A stretch of 64,000 bases of DNA, taken from NCBI GenBank assembly GCA_036365515.1, contig CM070874.1:19726209-19790208 (forward strand). Direction: 5' to 3'. Origin of the DNA: Torymus aiolomorphi. Lineage: Eukaryota; Arthropoda; Insecta; Hymenoptera; Torymidae. Positions 35,301 to 47,202 of this stretch are shown in pieces. The notes beneath the pieces were generated by a model. The model was not told where the DNA came from and did not search any database. It saw nothing but the letters and a program-made list of their open reading frames with translations. Both the position numbers and the translations under genes were made by a program. Numbering within the stretch: the first letter of the stretch is position 1; each line of letters opens with the position of its first letter.

Positions 35301-35780
35301 GTCTATGCGCACCCCCTCAAAAACAGGTTTTTCTCGCCACTGCAGGGTCGCGAGCCGGAGGAGCGGTAGCCGGCAAGGCAGTTGATTTCCACCAGCGGCA
35401 CAAGCTGGTCGCCCCCTCGTGCTCACCAGTGCCCCGGAAGATAGGCACGTGCGCTTTGAAGAAGGGGTGGTAGCTGGGCCCGGAGCGACGACGTCGACGA
35501 CGACCAGGTGCCGAGGCAGGACATTTCCTCTCGCGGTTAAACATTATTTGAAGTAAGTTTAGTGCGCGCCAGGCCTGGGATTACTCCTCCGGGATAAACC
35601 AGGTGAGTTGGTTCGCCCAACTCGGCGAAAATTAGGTCAGGGACCCAGGAGCAGGGTGTAGAAACAAGGGACGGCATAGCCTCCCTCCCGGTCCTGGTAG
35701 GACTTGCCGCACGGCGAGCCTACAGATGGGCGACAGGGTTGCCTTCCGACCTGAGGATCTCCGCCGTAGATAGAGGATAT
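35301..35780. other. GC-rich segment of unknown origin
   Basis: Composition shifts sharply to GC-rich and ends at a TA microsatellite (35781-35840). A 75-codon frame on the - strand (35317-35544) is Arg/Pro-rich with no recognised domain. The abrupt edge followed by a simple repeat would fit the 3' end of a SINE or non-LTR element, but no diagnostic sequence was found. Confidence 0.3.
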
Positions 35781-35801
35781 ATATATATATATATATATAT
35801 A

Positions 35802-35840
<39 letters not shown>
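35781..35840. repeat. TA microsatellite
   Basis: Perfect TA runs broken once by TTCATA. Confidence 0.9.
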
Positions 35841-35909
35841 GCAACGCGAGCGATTTCGGGTGATAGTTGGATTTTCATTCTTTTCTTTTGAATAACATTC
35901 TGTTTAATT

Positions 35910-36440
35910 TTTCTTCATATCTCGGAAAATTAAAATTTTCGCATGCGGTGATTTTGGATCGTGGCGCGCTTTTAGATTTCGTGTAGTAGAAGTGCAATTT
36001 TCCGAGCGCCATATCTCGGAAGATTCCGGCGGAAAAATAAAATTTTCGCGTGCGGTGATTTTGGATCGTGGCGCGCTCTTAGATTTCGTGTAGAAGTGCA
36101 ATTTTCCGAGCGCCAGATCCCGGAAAATTCCGGTGGAAAATTAAAATTTTCGCGTGCGGTGATTTTTGATCGTGGCGCGCTCTTAGATTTCGTGTAGTGA
36201 AAATGCAATTTTCCGAGCGCCATATCTCGGAAAATTCTGTCGGAAAATTAAAATTTTCGCATGCGGTGAGTTTGGATCGCGGCGCGCTTTTAGATTTCAT
36301 GTAGTGGAAGCGCAATTTTCCGAGCGCCATATCTCGGAAAATTTAAAATTTTGTGTTCAGGGAATTTGGATCGGTACGCGCTTTTAGATTTCGTATAGTG
36401 GAGGTGCAATTTTCCGAGCGCCATATCTCGGAAAATTCTC
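35910..36440. repeat. Tandem repeat, unit about 107 bp, about five copies
   Basis: Unit contains AATTTTCCGAGCGCCATATC, TCGGAAAATTC, AAAATTTTCGCGTGCGGTGA and GGCGCGCTCTTAGATTTCG. The three overlapping - strand frames across it are repeat-generated and share SENCTSTTRNLKAR-like periodic peptides. Confidence 0.85.
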
Positions 36441-36950
36441 ACGGAAAATCTTAGCTTTCACGTGCTGAGTTTTTAGTTCCCACACGCCTTTATTTCCCGG
36501 TGTGCCACGGTTCATTTTTCCGTGCGCGATTTCTATAAGTCTTCTGTGTGGCTCACGCGATCTGTATTGCGCGTGATCATGTCTTTTTGTTTTTTTGGAT
36601 GATTACTTAAATATCACACGAATTATTTTCGAGGGCGAACGGGATTCCTCTTACGCCGAGGCACGTACGCCGCACATATTAGTTTGTAGTAAGATGCAGC
36701 GGACTTAGGATAGAATAGCAGCGCATTGCCGGCGTTCCGGTGTATCGAGGCACGTCGGTCACCGCTACGGGTGTTTACGTGCAGACGCCTATATAGATAT
36801 ACGGAGTCGGTAAATAACATAGGGGACGAGCGGATCGGTTACAGCGTGAAAGTTATTTGTAGGAGACGTCGGCAATTAGAACGAAGTTGGTTTATATCGA
36901 GCCGTGAAATTTTATTTTTTTCTTGTATTCATATTTGTAAGTTGATTATA
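36441..36950. other. No feature recognised
   Basis: Mixed-composition sequence with short frames on both strands and no repeat unit or domain that I can identify. Confidence 0.3.
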
Positions 36951-36954
36951 CTCA

Positions 36955-36975
36955 TACACACACACACACACATAG

Positions 36976-37051
<76 letters not shown>
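36955..37051. repeat. CA then TA microsatellite
   Basis: CACACACA followed by about 33 TA dinucleotides. Overlapping frames are artefacts. Confidence 0.95.
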
Positions 37052-37055
<4 letters not shown>

Positions 37056-37710
37056 GGATAAGAGATCTCCCAAGTAAGGGAATGAAATAAACATATTTTC
37101 TGATACATCACATTTGTTATTAATTTTCCCGGGCGTTTTCCACCACCGTTTCCTATCTCCTGACATTTACCTTTGCGAATAAAACATCAATTATTATTAC
37201 TATTATTATTAATAATCTATTTGAACTTTTATTTTTGCTAATTATTTTTGAATCTTTTAATTAACTATTTTCTGCATACTAAATAACTTTAGTACGACAA
37301 ATTTTGTCATTATTCATAATAGTTCTTTCACTGTTAAATTCATCATTTGAGAATAATTATATAAATATAATCATTTATCTCACGACCGAGGACATCAGCA
37401 GCAGAGCAAGCAGCATCGATATCTTCAACATTCGTTCATCTTATATGCACATTAGTTACCATTGCACTTAAGGTGACTCCTAACCTGGTTTTCCCTCCCC
37501 TATCCACAGAACCTACCTATAAAACCTTAACAACCTATCAGATTCGAATAACTCGATCCTATCAATAAAAAAAATCAAAAAATAGTTTTGAGAAAATCGA
37601 AAATTTGAAAAAAAAACAAAAACGCATCGCCCTAATAAAAAAACAGATTTTTGACCCGCCATCACGTATAAAAAACAAAAAAAATGAGACCTGTCCGGTC
37701 AAAATCGACC

Positions 37711-37736
37711 GAGTAGAAGCTGAGATACAGGCGTAT

Positions 37737-37769
<33 letters not shown>

Positions 37770-37861
37770 CAAACACACACACACACACACACATCCATAC
37801 AGACATTTTTCAAAAACCATGTATTTTGATTCCTAATACCCCGAAACATAATTATAACATT
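37711..37861. repeat. CA-rich interspersed repeat, copy 2 (left half, split by Penelope)
   Basis: GAGTAGAAGCTGAGATACAG, CA microsatellite, then CATACAGACATTTTTCAAAA, matching 19131-19440. The remaining part of this repeat resumes at about 43297 (ATAATTATAACATGTTTTTA). The bases ATAATTATAACAT occur at both edges of the insertion and look like a target duplication. DNA at 37052-37710 shows no gene. Confidence 0.75.
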
Positions 37862-37915
37862 CAGGTAGTAAATAAACGAACTCTAACGAACTAATGTGTT
37901 TTCGACCTTTATTTC

Positions 37916-37959
37916 GCCGACGTTTCGGGAGTTTTATTTATTACTCCCCTCTTCAGGGC
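37916..37959 (-). ncRNA. Hammerhead-ribozyme-like motif, left Penelope copy
   Basis: On the - strand the order is GCC, CTGAAGA, GGGGAG, an AT-rich loop, ACTCCC, GAAA, CGTC and GGC. CTGAAGA and GAAA fit the catalytic core (CUGANGA...GAAA), GGGGAG/ACTCCC form stem II, GCC/GGC a short stem I, and ACGT before the predicted cleavage after GTC is self-complementary, as in dimeric hammerheads with minimal stem III. Penelope-like elements are known to carry such ribozymes in their terminal repeats. Confidence 0.75.
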
Positions 37960-38440
37960 TACAAAGTAATTCAACAAATCGTTAAATAATGGACAAATTG
38001 TAAACTATTTACAAAAATTTATAAATAATAGAATACCATTAATTAAGGTTTCGTCTCATAGGAGTTCGTCAAAGTATTTAAAGAAATTAACAAAGTAGAA
38101 GTGGATAAAAGAAGGCCAATCTGTGAAAAAATGTACGGGTATTGAATTTAGTTATAGTCTGTTGAAAATTGAAAAATTTTTTAATGTATGTGCAATTGTA
38201 CTTACGCCAGACTCTGTCTTTTCCGTTCATCATTGTTCCGCTACTTATAATCTGAATTAATCAGCGTGCAGAACAATACTGAAGGGAAACCGCAAAAGTC
38301 TGACGAGATAAAGGAATTATTGACAGTGCGGAAGGTGGGGGGAGAGGAGAGAGTAGAGAGAGAAAGTAAGAAGGAAAACTATGGAAACGAATCTCATCAA
38401 ATAAAATTTGAAATTGAATAAACGGAAAATTATAAGCAAT

Positions 38441-40612
38441 TAGTTAGCCATTGCAAAATTGTTTTATAATATCTATTGTTTTCTTATATGAGTTTTTGAG
38501 GAAATTTAGATCTTGAATGCAGTTGAGAGTATTGTCGTGGTAGTAAATATTAAGCATTTCTGAAAACGAACGTTTATAAAAATTCTTCTCTGTATCTAAA
38601 ATGTTCACTTTATCAAAGTCGATTTTGTGACCCGTATTTTCTATATGTGTCGCTAAAGCAGATTTTTCCGAGCATTGTTTCACGGCTCTGATATGTTCAT
38701 TAGTCCGAGTCTTTAGTTTACGTTTGCTCATACCTATGTAAGAGGAAGTACAGTCCTGACATTTGATATGGTAAACAATGCCACTAGTGTGCATTTTATC
38801 TAAACGGTCTTTGCCTAAAGTTATTAGATTATTAAATTTGTTTACGGATTGGAATATGGGTATTATGTTATGTTTGTGTAAGATGTGGTTAATTTTTGGA
38901 GTGAGGTGTTTAATGAAGGGAAGGACTATTTTGTTTTTTTGAAATACGGAACGTGGAGTTTTTTCTTTAGTATGTATGCTGTTAGTGATAGTTGCGGTAC
39001 GTTTCGAAATATGTCTATTGATAATGTTAGGTGGATAGTTATTGCAAAGTAAGTAGTGTTTGACAGTTTTTAGGTTTTCTTTGTGGAACTGTGGATCTGA
39101 GAGTTTTATGGCTTTATCTACTAAAGTATATATTATGGCTATTTTTTGTGTGTCAGGGTGGTGGGAAAGATAGTTTATATAGCGTCCAGAGGCTGTATTT
39201 TTTCTGAACCAGTTAGTCGTGATTTTATTTTTATTTCTAATGAGTGTCATATCTAAGAAATTAATACTATTATTGGATTCTCTTTCTATTGTAAATTGTA
39301 AATTGTTATTATAGTTATTAAAGGAGGACAGTATTTCTTCTATTTTTTTGTTATTTACTATTAGTAAGCAATCATCTACGTATCTTTTATATAAAAGGAT
39401 ATCTTTACTGTAATTTTTTAAGCAATTAGTTTCTAAAATTTCCAGAGCTATATCAGCAAACCATGGACTAGTACAAAAGCCCATAGGAGCGCCCATAATT
39501 TGTTTGTAGTATTTATTATTAAATTGGAGGAAAGTTCAGTCTAAAAGTAGTTTGATGCCTTCTAAGAATTCAATTTTGGAGAGATTTATTTTGTTTTTTA
39601 GGTATTTCCAACGGTTATCTATTGCAAGAAGGATTAAGTCGGTGGGAATGTTTGTAAAGAGAGAGACTACATCAAAAGAGGCAAGTTCAAAACCATCAGG
39701 AACTGTAATGTTATCGACTATTTCTTTAAGTTCTGTGCTATTTTTTATAGAGGATTTAGGACGAGGGGGTTATTTGTTTTATGTATTTTTACCAATGCAT
39801 AGGCACGGGCAAGGTTAGTGTTGTCTATTTCTGCGTGCGACACACGTGAAAAACACGTATCTAAGTCAAAGACTCCTTTCTGCTCCCAATCTTTGATAAG
39901 ATGTTTTATTCTATTTTGTAAAATACGTAAGGGGGACTTTTTTATGATTGTATAGTATTTTTTGTCTGATAGGGCCGTTTCTACTTTTTCGACGTATTCT
40001 GTGTTTTTCATAATGACCGTGACATTCCCCTTGTCTGCTTTTGTGATAAAAATCTCTGGATTGTCTCTTAAGAATTTTTTTGTTAATATTAAATTGGAAT
40101 TAATAATTCTGTCGTCTATATTGATGTGTTGTGTTTTATTTTTCTTTATGTAATTGTTTACTACTGTTAGTATGCCATCTTTTATGTTTGAGTTGATGTC
40201 GTCTATATTTCTAGTACCAATCTCTATGTTTTTTAGGCATTCGAACATTGTGCGTTTATCCGGATTAATTAGGAAGTTAAATTTCTCACCTAAGCTAAGA
40301 GTGTCTTTAACAGGAGCAGAAATTTGTGTATTAGTCAAATTAATCAGCCACTTGTCTTTAGTCTTTTTGATTTCTGCGGCGTCTTTGTTATTGTTTTGAA
40401 AGTCAATGTCTGTATGTAAATAAGTCTGTGAATCTTGGATGTTATAGTACTGCAAAAGGTTGTTGAACTTTTTGGTGTGTATAGTCGAATGATTCTGTTT
40501 TATGTATGTAAGAGATTTGTCATAGTATTTAAGAAATTCTTCTGTTATTATATCTGAGGTGGATGATTTTAATTTGATAAGTGAACTCTTAATACTATTG
40601 TTAAGAAATTTT
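38441..40612 (-). pseudogene. Penelope-like RT with GIY-YIG endonuclease, left copy
   Basis: Combined reverse transcriptase and endonuclease. The N-terminal part reads KPHIHKT-type finger motifs (ALVKIHKTNNP near 39770). Motif A, FDVVSLFTNIPTDL, is readable near 39640-39680 in a shifted frame. MGAPMGFCTSP opens the last open part at 39496, and the catalytic YVDD is intact at 39371-39382. The GIY-YIG endonuclease follows (SGIVYHIKCQDC, then SYIGMSKRKLKTRTNEH), with late Asn/His-rich sequence, ending at 38444-38446. A frameshift near 39750 and a TGA near 39545 break the frame; both are shared with the right copy. Confidence 0.9.
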
Positions 40613-42682
40613 CTCTTACATACATAAAACAGAAACATTCGACTATACACACCAAAAAGTTCAACAACCTTTTGCAGTACTATAACATCCAAGATTCACA
40701 GACTTATTTACATACAGACATTGACTTTCAAAACAATAACAAAGACGCCGCAGAAATCAAAAAGACTAAAGACAAGTGGCTGATTAATTTGACTAATACA
40801 CAAATTTCTGCTCCTGTTAAAGACACTCTTAGCTTAGGTGAGAAATTTAACTTCCTAATTAATCCGGATAAACGCACAATGTTCGAATGCCTAAAAAACA
40901 TAGAGATTGGTACTAGAAATATAGACGACATCAACTCAAACATAAAAGACGGCATACTAACAGTAGTAAACAATTACATAAAGAAAAACAAAACACAACA
41001 CATCAATATAGACGACAGAATTATTAATTCCAATTTAATATTAATAAAAAAATTCTTAAGAGACAATCCAGAGATTTTTATCACAAAAGCAGACAAGGGG
41101 AATGTCACGGTCATTATGAAAAACACAGAATACGTCGAAAAAGTAGAAACGGCCCTATCAGAAAAAAAATACTATACAATCATAAAAAAGTCCTCCTTAC
41201 GTATTTTACAAAATAGAATAAAACATCTTATCAAAGATTGGGAGCAGAAAGGAGTCTTTGACTTAGATACGTGTTTTTCACGTGTGTCGCACGCAGAAAT
41301 AGACAACACTAACCTTGCCCGTGCCTATGCATTGGTAAAAATACATAAAACAAATAACCCCCTCGTCCTAAATCCTCTATAAAAAATAGCACAGAACTTA
41401 AAGAAATAGTCGATAACATTACAGTTCCTGATGGTTTTGAACTTGCCTCTTTTGATGTAGTCTCTCTCTTTACAAACATTCCCACCGACTTAATCCTTCT
41501 TGCAATAGATAACCGTTGGAAATACCTAAAAAACAAAATAAATCTCTCCAAAATTGAATTCTTAGAAGGCATCAAACTACTTTTAGACTGAACTTTCCTC
41601 CAATTTAATAATAAATACTACAAACAAATTATGGGCGCTCCTATGGGCTTTTGTACTAGTCCATGGTTTGCTGATATAGCTCTGGAAATTTTAGAAACTA
41701 ATTGCTTAAAAAATTACAGTAAAGATATCCTTTTATATAAAAGATACGAAGACGGTTGTTTAGTAATAGTAAATAACAAAAAAATAGAAGAAATACTGTC
41801 CTCCTTTAATAACTATAATAACAATTTACAATTTACAATAGAAAGAGAATCCAATAATAGTATTAATTTCTTAGATATGACACTCATTAGAAATAAAAAT
41901 AAAATCACGACTAACTGGTTCAGAAAAAATACAGCCTCTGGACGCTATATAAACTATCTTTCCCACCACCCTGACACACAAAAAATAGCCATAATATATA
42001 CTTTAGTAGATAAAGCCATAAAACTCTCAGATCCACAGTTCCACAAAGAAAACCTAAAAACTGTCAAACACTACTTACTTTGCAATAACTATCCACCTAA
42101 CATTATCAATAGATATATTTCGAAACGTACCGCAACTATCACTAACAGCATACATACTAAAGAAAAACTCCACGTTCCGTATTTCAAAAAAACAAAATAG
42201 TCCTTCCCTTCATTAAACACCTCACTCCAAAAATTAACCACATCTTACACAAACATAACATAATACCCATATTCCAATCCGTAAACAAATTTAATAATCT
42301 AATAACTTTAGGCAAAGACCGTTTAGATAAAATGCACACTAGTGGCATTGTTTACCATATCAAATGTCAGGACTGTACTTCCTCTTACATAGGTATGAGC
42401 AAACGTAAACTAAAGACTCGGACTAATGAACATATCAGAGCCGTGAAACAATGCTCGGAAAAATCTGCTTTAGCGACACATATAGAAAATACGGGTCACA
42501 AAATCGACTTTGATAAAGTGAACATTTTAGATACAGAGAAGAATTTTTATAAACGTTCGTTTTCAGAAATGCTTAATATTTACTACCACGACAATACTCT
42601 CAACTGCATTCAAGATCTAAATTTCCTCAAAAACTCATATAAGAAAACAATAGATATTATAAAACAATTTTGCAATGGCTAA
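40613..42682 (+). pseudogene. Penelope-like RT with GIY-YIG endonuclease, right copy, 5' truncated
   Basis: Lacks the first part of the gene; homology to the left copy begins at TCTCTTACATACATAAAACA. Open pieces are 40672-41382, 41631-42200 and 42332-42682. It shares the left copy's frameshift (about 41380) and TGA (41589-41591). In addition the catalytic site reads YEDG instead of YVDD (41745-41756) and a private frameshift lies near 42165-42180. The GIY-YIG module (42332 on) is unchanged. This arm is more decayed than its partner. Confidence 0.9.
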
Positions 42683-43166
42683 CTAATTGCTTATAATTTT
42701 CCGTTTATTCAATTTCAAATTTTATTTGATGAGATTCGTTTCCATAGTTTTCCTTCTTACTTTCTCTCTCTACTCTCTCCTCTCCCCCCACCTTCCGCAC
42801 TGTCAATAATTCCTTTATCTCGTCAGACTTTTGCGGTTTCCCTTCAGTATTGTTCTGCACGCTGATTAATTCAGATTATAAGTAGCGGAACAATGATGAA
42901 CGGAAAAGACAGAGTCTGGCGTAAGTACAATTGCACATACATTAAAAAATTTTTCAATTTTCAACAGACTATAACTAAATTCAATACCCGTACATTTTTT
43001 CACAGATTGGCCTTCTTTTATCCACTTCTACTTTGTTAATTTCTTTAAATACTTTGACGAACTCCTATGAGACGAAACCTTAATTAATGGTATTCTATTA
43101 TTTATAAATTTTTGTAAATAATTTACAATTTGTCCATTATTTAACGATTTGTTGAATTACTTTGTA

Positions 43167-43210
43167 GCCCTGAAGAGGGGAGTAATAAATAAAACTCCCG
43201 AAACGTCGGC
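43167..43210 (+). ncRNA. Hammerhead-ribozyme-like motif, right Penelope copy
   Basis: Identical core to the left copy: CTGAAGA at 43170-43176, stem II 77-82 with 94-99 (of 43100), GAAACGTC at 43200-43207, stem I GCC 43167-43169 with GGC 43208-43210. It is near the 3' end of the element. Confidence 0.75.
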
Positions 43211-43296
43211 GAAATAAAGGTCGAAAACACATTAGTTCGTTAGAGTCCGTTTATTTACTACCTGAATTAATCTTCACGAACGATTTTCTTATTCAA

Positions 43297-44588
43297 ATAA
43301 TTATAACATGTTTTTACAACAACTCAAAAATTTACTATCACAAAGCTTCCTCTAGGAGGAAGCAAAATATGTTGGCGTGTGTGGGCTGTTAATTGCGGCT
43401 ATGTTGTTGTTATCATCTAAAGATTGTAAACAATTGATCTAATAAATGTTTGCTCTTTTATTTCATCTATCTATCTAAATGCATGCCAAAAAAATTATTG
43501 CATGCTCGAAAAAAATTGGACAGCTCTGTATTCTATTATCTCTTAATTAATTGTTTACATTCTATTTCTAATATTTATTTATCAAAAAATTAAGTTTTAT
43601 TTTCTTATAAGTTTATTGACGTATATACTTATATATGGGACACTGTATGAATGACTTTTATTTTTATTCAGTAATTATATACTTGTATATATATTACAAA
43701 AAATTACTTTGATTGATGTCAACATCATTTCTCCTTTCTGGGGTCCTTTGCTCGTCGGACATCGTTTTTTTTTTTTTTGAGGTTGGCTCTTCTAACTTCT
43801 CGATTTTGTAATGCCAAACATTTATTCGACGTAAATTATATTTCAATTTAGTATAAGTAAATAATGTTGCTTTTCACCAGACTAGACCGCACAGCAAGTC
43901 TAAATGGTTCCAAGCTAGTCTCTATTCCCGTACGCACCAAGCCCGCGCTCGTGCTCCCTCCGAACGTGACGTCACGCACAGCAATGGCGTCAAAAATGTC
44001 GGAGAGCCGGCCGTACACTTACGCAAGTCTCGACACGCACTAAGGAATAGCGACTGAACATGAAGGCAAGAATTCTCTGCACGGCAGTATCATCTATGCC
44101 TCATGCCGTCATTCCAGTGTTTATTTGTTTTTGCCGACTTAATGCTTCTATTCATTTATGAGAGCTACGTTCATTCCCTACCCCCACTCTAGTCCCCAGC
44201 GCCACGCACATGTGCCCTCGCCTTAGGCTCGGGCACAAACAGTGCGTTGCGCTGGAAACGAGAATGAGGTTAGGGAATCAATATGCAGCATTTTTTCCCT
44301 TTTCAGCGGGAAACGAGTACGAACTTTATGATAGTTGTGTTAAAAAATCGTATATTGCACTCGTGAATACAGTGGGTATTCACCCCCTCGCTTCGCTCAG
44401 GCGACAACTCTCGCGCAGGGAGCACACAGCCCACTTTATTCCCTTGGTGCATAATATACTATTATGCTCAGTTGATTGTAACGCTCTGCTGGAGATCAGC
44501 GCAGAGGTACGCGGTTAAATTACAATGTACAAGCACACTACCTGGATAAATATGAATTTACTTAACGGTTACTTCTAATGTATTATAT
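43297..44588. other. Repeat remainder, then sequence without recognised gene
   Basis: 43297-43365 is the rest of the CA-rich repeat. 43366-43880 is AT-rich. 43880-44520 is a GC-richer patch with a TGACGTCA site near 43968 and a 102-codon frame (44210-44518) with no recognised domain. It could include a promoter or an unidentified repeat; nothing further can be supported. Confidence 0.35.
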
Positions 44589-44969
44589 ACCCTACTGAAA
44601 AAGTGCAGCTGATTATCAACTGATTTTCACATGAAAATTTATCGTTTAAAATTTATTGATTATTAAATATTGTTATTTATTATTATAAAGTACTATCATG
44701 ATTTACTTCAATCTATGATTAATTAGTGTGTTCGAAAAAATGTCGAAAAATGTAGAGACTGACAAAGAAGTTTGGAATTATTTGTTACAATTTAGGAATG
44801 TAACATTACTAACAATAATTAATAATAATAATTATTAATAATAAATGAAAATATCAACATTATTTTCAGATGCATATCAGCTGATAATCATCTGAGAATC
44901 GGGTAACTATAAGGTGACTGTCAGGTGATTATCATCTGATTATCAGCTGATTTTGACCTGAAAGTCTTG
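44589..44969. repeat. Left half of a palindromic TIR element (split by the LINE)
   Basis: Starts TACCCTACTGAAAAAGTG then CAGCTGATTATCA. Its reverse complement is found at 50447-50768, including the TAAATTTATCGCTTAAAAT-like and CATTCCTAAATT segments. The inner part repeats CAGCTGATAATCA-type motifs several times. Confidence 0.8.
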
Positions 44970-46231
44970 TTTTATTTATTTATTTATTTATTTACCAGAC
45001 AAATTACATAGCGTAATCCTTAAGAGATAGATATAACCTGTACAAGGGCTGGGATATACAAAATAAAAACTTAAAAACTAACTTAAAATTACTTTAACAT
45101 TATAAATTTCCAATAAAGTATAAACACCCAAACAAAACAGTAGTTATATAATCTATGTTTTTTGTATATAATTAATTAGTTTTTTCTTTTTTTTATATTT
45201 CCCAAAATTACCATTACAGGTCAAACTTTTTAATTCATTAGGAAGACAGTTAAAGGTCTTCAGCGATACAATGAAACTACTTTTTTTACTAACAGACTTA
45301 TTTATTTTTGGTTGCTGAATACTCTTATTCCTAGTTTTAGATGTACTTTTTAAATATAATTCTTTCAGTTCTTCATAGTGATACATTAGTGCTTCCAAAT
45401 GAAACACTTCCCTTACGTTTAGAGGCCTTCTTTCTACGAAAGAGTTTTTGTATATAAGTTTCAAAATTCTTGTTTGTATATTTTGTAATCGCATTATATT
45501 ATTATTGTAAGCCCCACCCCATGCTATTATTCCATAATTGATGTAACTGTGAAAGAAGGCATAATATATTGTTATTAGCGATTTAATGTCCAAGAGATTT
45601 TTAATTTTTGCAAAGATAAATATTAGATATTTGGTTTTATTTATGATATACTGAATATGCATATCCCATTTCATATTGTAATCGAAAATTATTCCTAGGT
45701 ACTTATAATTAGTCACTCTTTTTATTTCTTGTTTCTGTATTTCAATTTTAATGTTTTTTGGTACACTATCACAATAACTACCAATTGTCATATAGACCGT
45801 TTTACTAGTATTTAATGAAAGTTTAGTAAATGCTAACCAATTTGCAACATTTTCTAGTGATTTGTTCATTTTTTCCTGCGCATCAAACCACGTATCTTCA
45901 CCAGAGATGATGATAGTGTCATATGCGTAGGAGAGGATTGAATCTTTTTGCATATTTGTCAATAGATCATTAACGTATATAATAAATAAAAGTGGTCCTA
46001 ATATTGTTCTTTGTGGAACTCCCGTTTCTATTCTTTCTTCAGTACTTATTTTATCTTCTAATCTAACTATTTGATTTCTATTAGACAGATAGCTAGTCAT
46101 TAAATCCAGCGGTTTTCCTCGTATTCCATAAGTTTCTAGTTTTTCAATTAGAATTCTATGATTAACAGTGTCGAAGGCTTTTGCTAGGTCAAGAAAAGAG
46201 ATTATTAATGGTTTACTGTTATCTAGATGAT

Positions 46232-46627
46232 AATTTTAGAATCCACTGGCCATCCATACCAAATTAGTGCTCTTATTTATTATGGATAAATAAAAACACA
46301 TTTTTCTCGTTCGACGTTCGGACACTTTATTCTGTCCCTCTTCAGGAAAAAGTAGTCGTGATAATCAAAGTATTTTCGCGGGAAGCAATTCCGCTTGTCA
46401 ATAGTTTGTTTTTACATTGCGATCGAGCTTATATATGTGTGTGTATATGGCGTGGCGGTCTTGAAGTCCATGTAGTTTCCATGGTGTAGTTTTTTGGAAG
46501 CTATAGTTCAGCAACGGTGGGGTTGAAGACGATCTTCCAGACAACGTAACAAGTGCGGCCAGACGTTGTGTTTATTAAGTTGGATTTTTTAATCGAATGG
46601 TAGGATTTTATGTTAATGATAAAATGA
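46232..46627 (-). mobile_element. Penelope-derived fragment inside the LINE
   Basis: About 395 bases unrelated to the LINE, flanked by TGTTATCTAGAYGAT at 46217-46231 and 46628-46642, a likely 15-bp target duplication. On the - strand it contains CTGAAGA, GGGACA, an AT-rich loop, TGTCC, then GAACGTC (46312-46347), the layout of the hammerhead motif but with one A missing from GAAA. No coding capacity. Confidence 0.65.
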
Positions 46628-47202
46628 TGTTATCTAGACGATTGAATATAATATCCGTAATTTTGCTGCGTGCATCAGTTGTACCTCTACCTTTAATAAA
46701 GCCATATTGTGAATTTGATAATATTTTACATTTTTTAATAAAGTCATAAAGTCTATTATATACTATTTTCTCAAAAATTTTTGCAATATTTGATATTAAT
46801 GATATAGGTCTATAATTTGAAATATTAGTTTTGTCACCTGCTTTGTGTATTGGCACTACTTCCGCACTTTTAAAGTTTTCTGGCCATTTTGCCAGTTCAA
46901 TTGATATATTGAAAATATGTTGAAGAGATGTTAAGATAAATAGCGAAATTATTTTTAGAACTTTCGCATTTATACCATCCACACCTCCTGCTTTTTCTTT
47001 AAGATCTTGAATAATTTTACTTATTTCGTCAATACTAGTAGGGGATATAAATATTGACATTGCATTTCTTGCAATTGGTTTTATATAAACATTTCTTTGT
47101 TGATTAATATTCCTACTTAAATTAGTACCCACCTCACAGAAATAAGTGTTCATAAAGTTAGCTATGTCTTCTTTATTAGTAATTTTATTATTGTTCACAT
47201 AT

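Larger units (their letters stand above)
37862..43267. mobile_element. Two head-to-head Penelope-like elements forming a 5.4-kb palindrome
   Basis: The left copy is on the - strand (37862-40612) and the right copy on the + strand (40613-43267). The arms are near-identical over about 2.6 kb. The only unpaired segment is about 100 bases at the centre (40513-40612), which belongs to the left copy, so the right copy starts inside the coding region. Both outer ends carry the same terminal sequence (TACTACCTGAAT and its complement) and a hammerhead-like motif. Inverted partial copies are typical for Penelope insertions. Confidence 0.92.

Noticed and set aside
35317..35544. Arg/Pro-rich 75-codon ORF as a LINE or SINE tail
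   Set aside because: Composition-driven frame; no diagnostic motif or target duplication.
39552..40399. + strand ORFs in the left Penelope copy and their mirror - strand ORFs at 40728-41575
   Set aside because: Antisense shadows of the RT frame; each occurs twice only because the region is palindromic.
44210..44518. 102-codon ORF in a GC-richer patch
   Set aside because: No recognised domain, no splice context and no relatives in the window; kept only as unassigned sequence.
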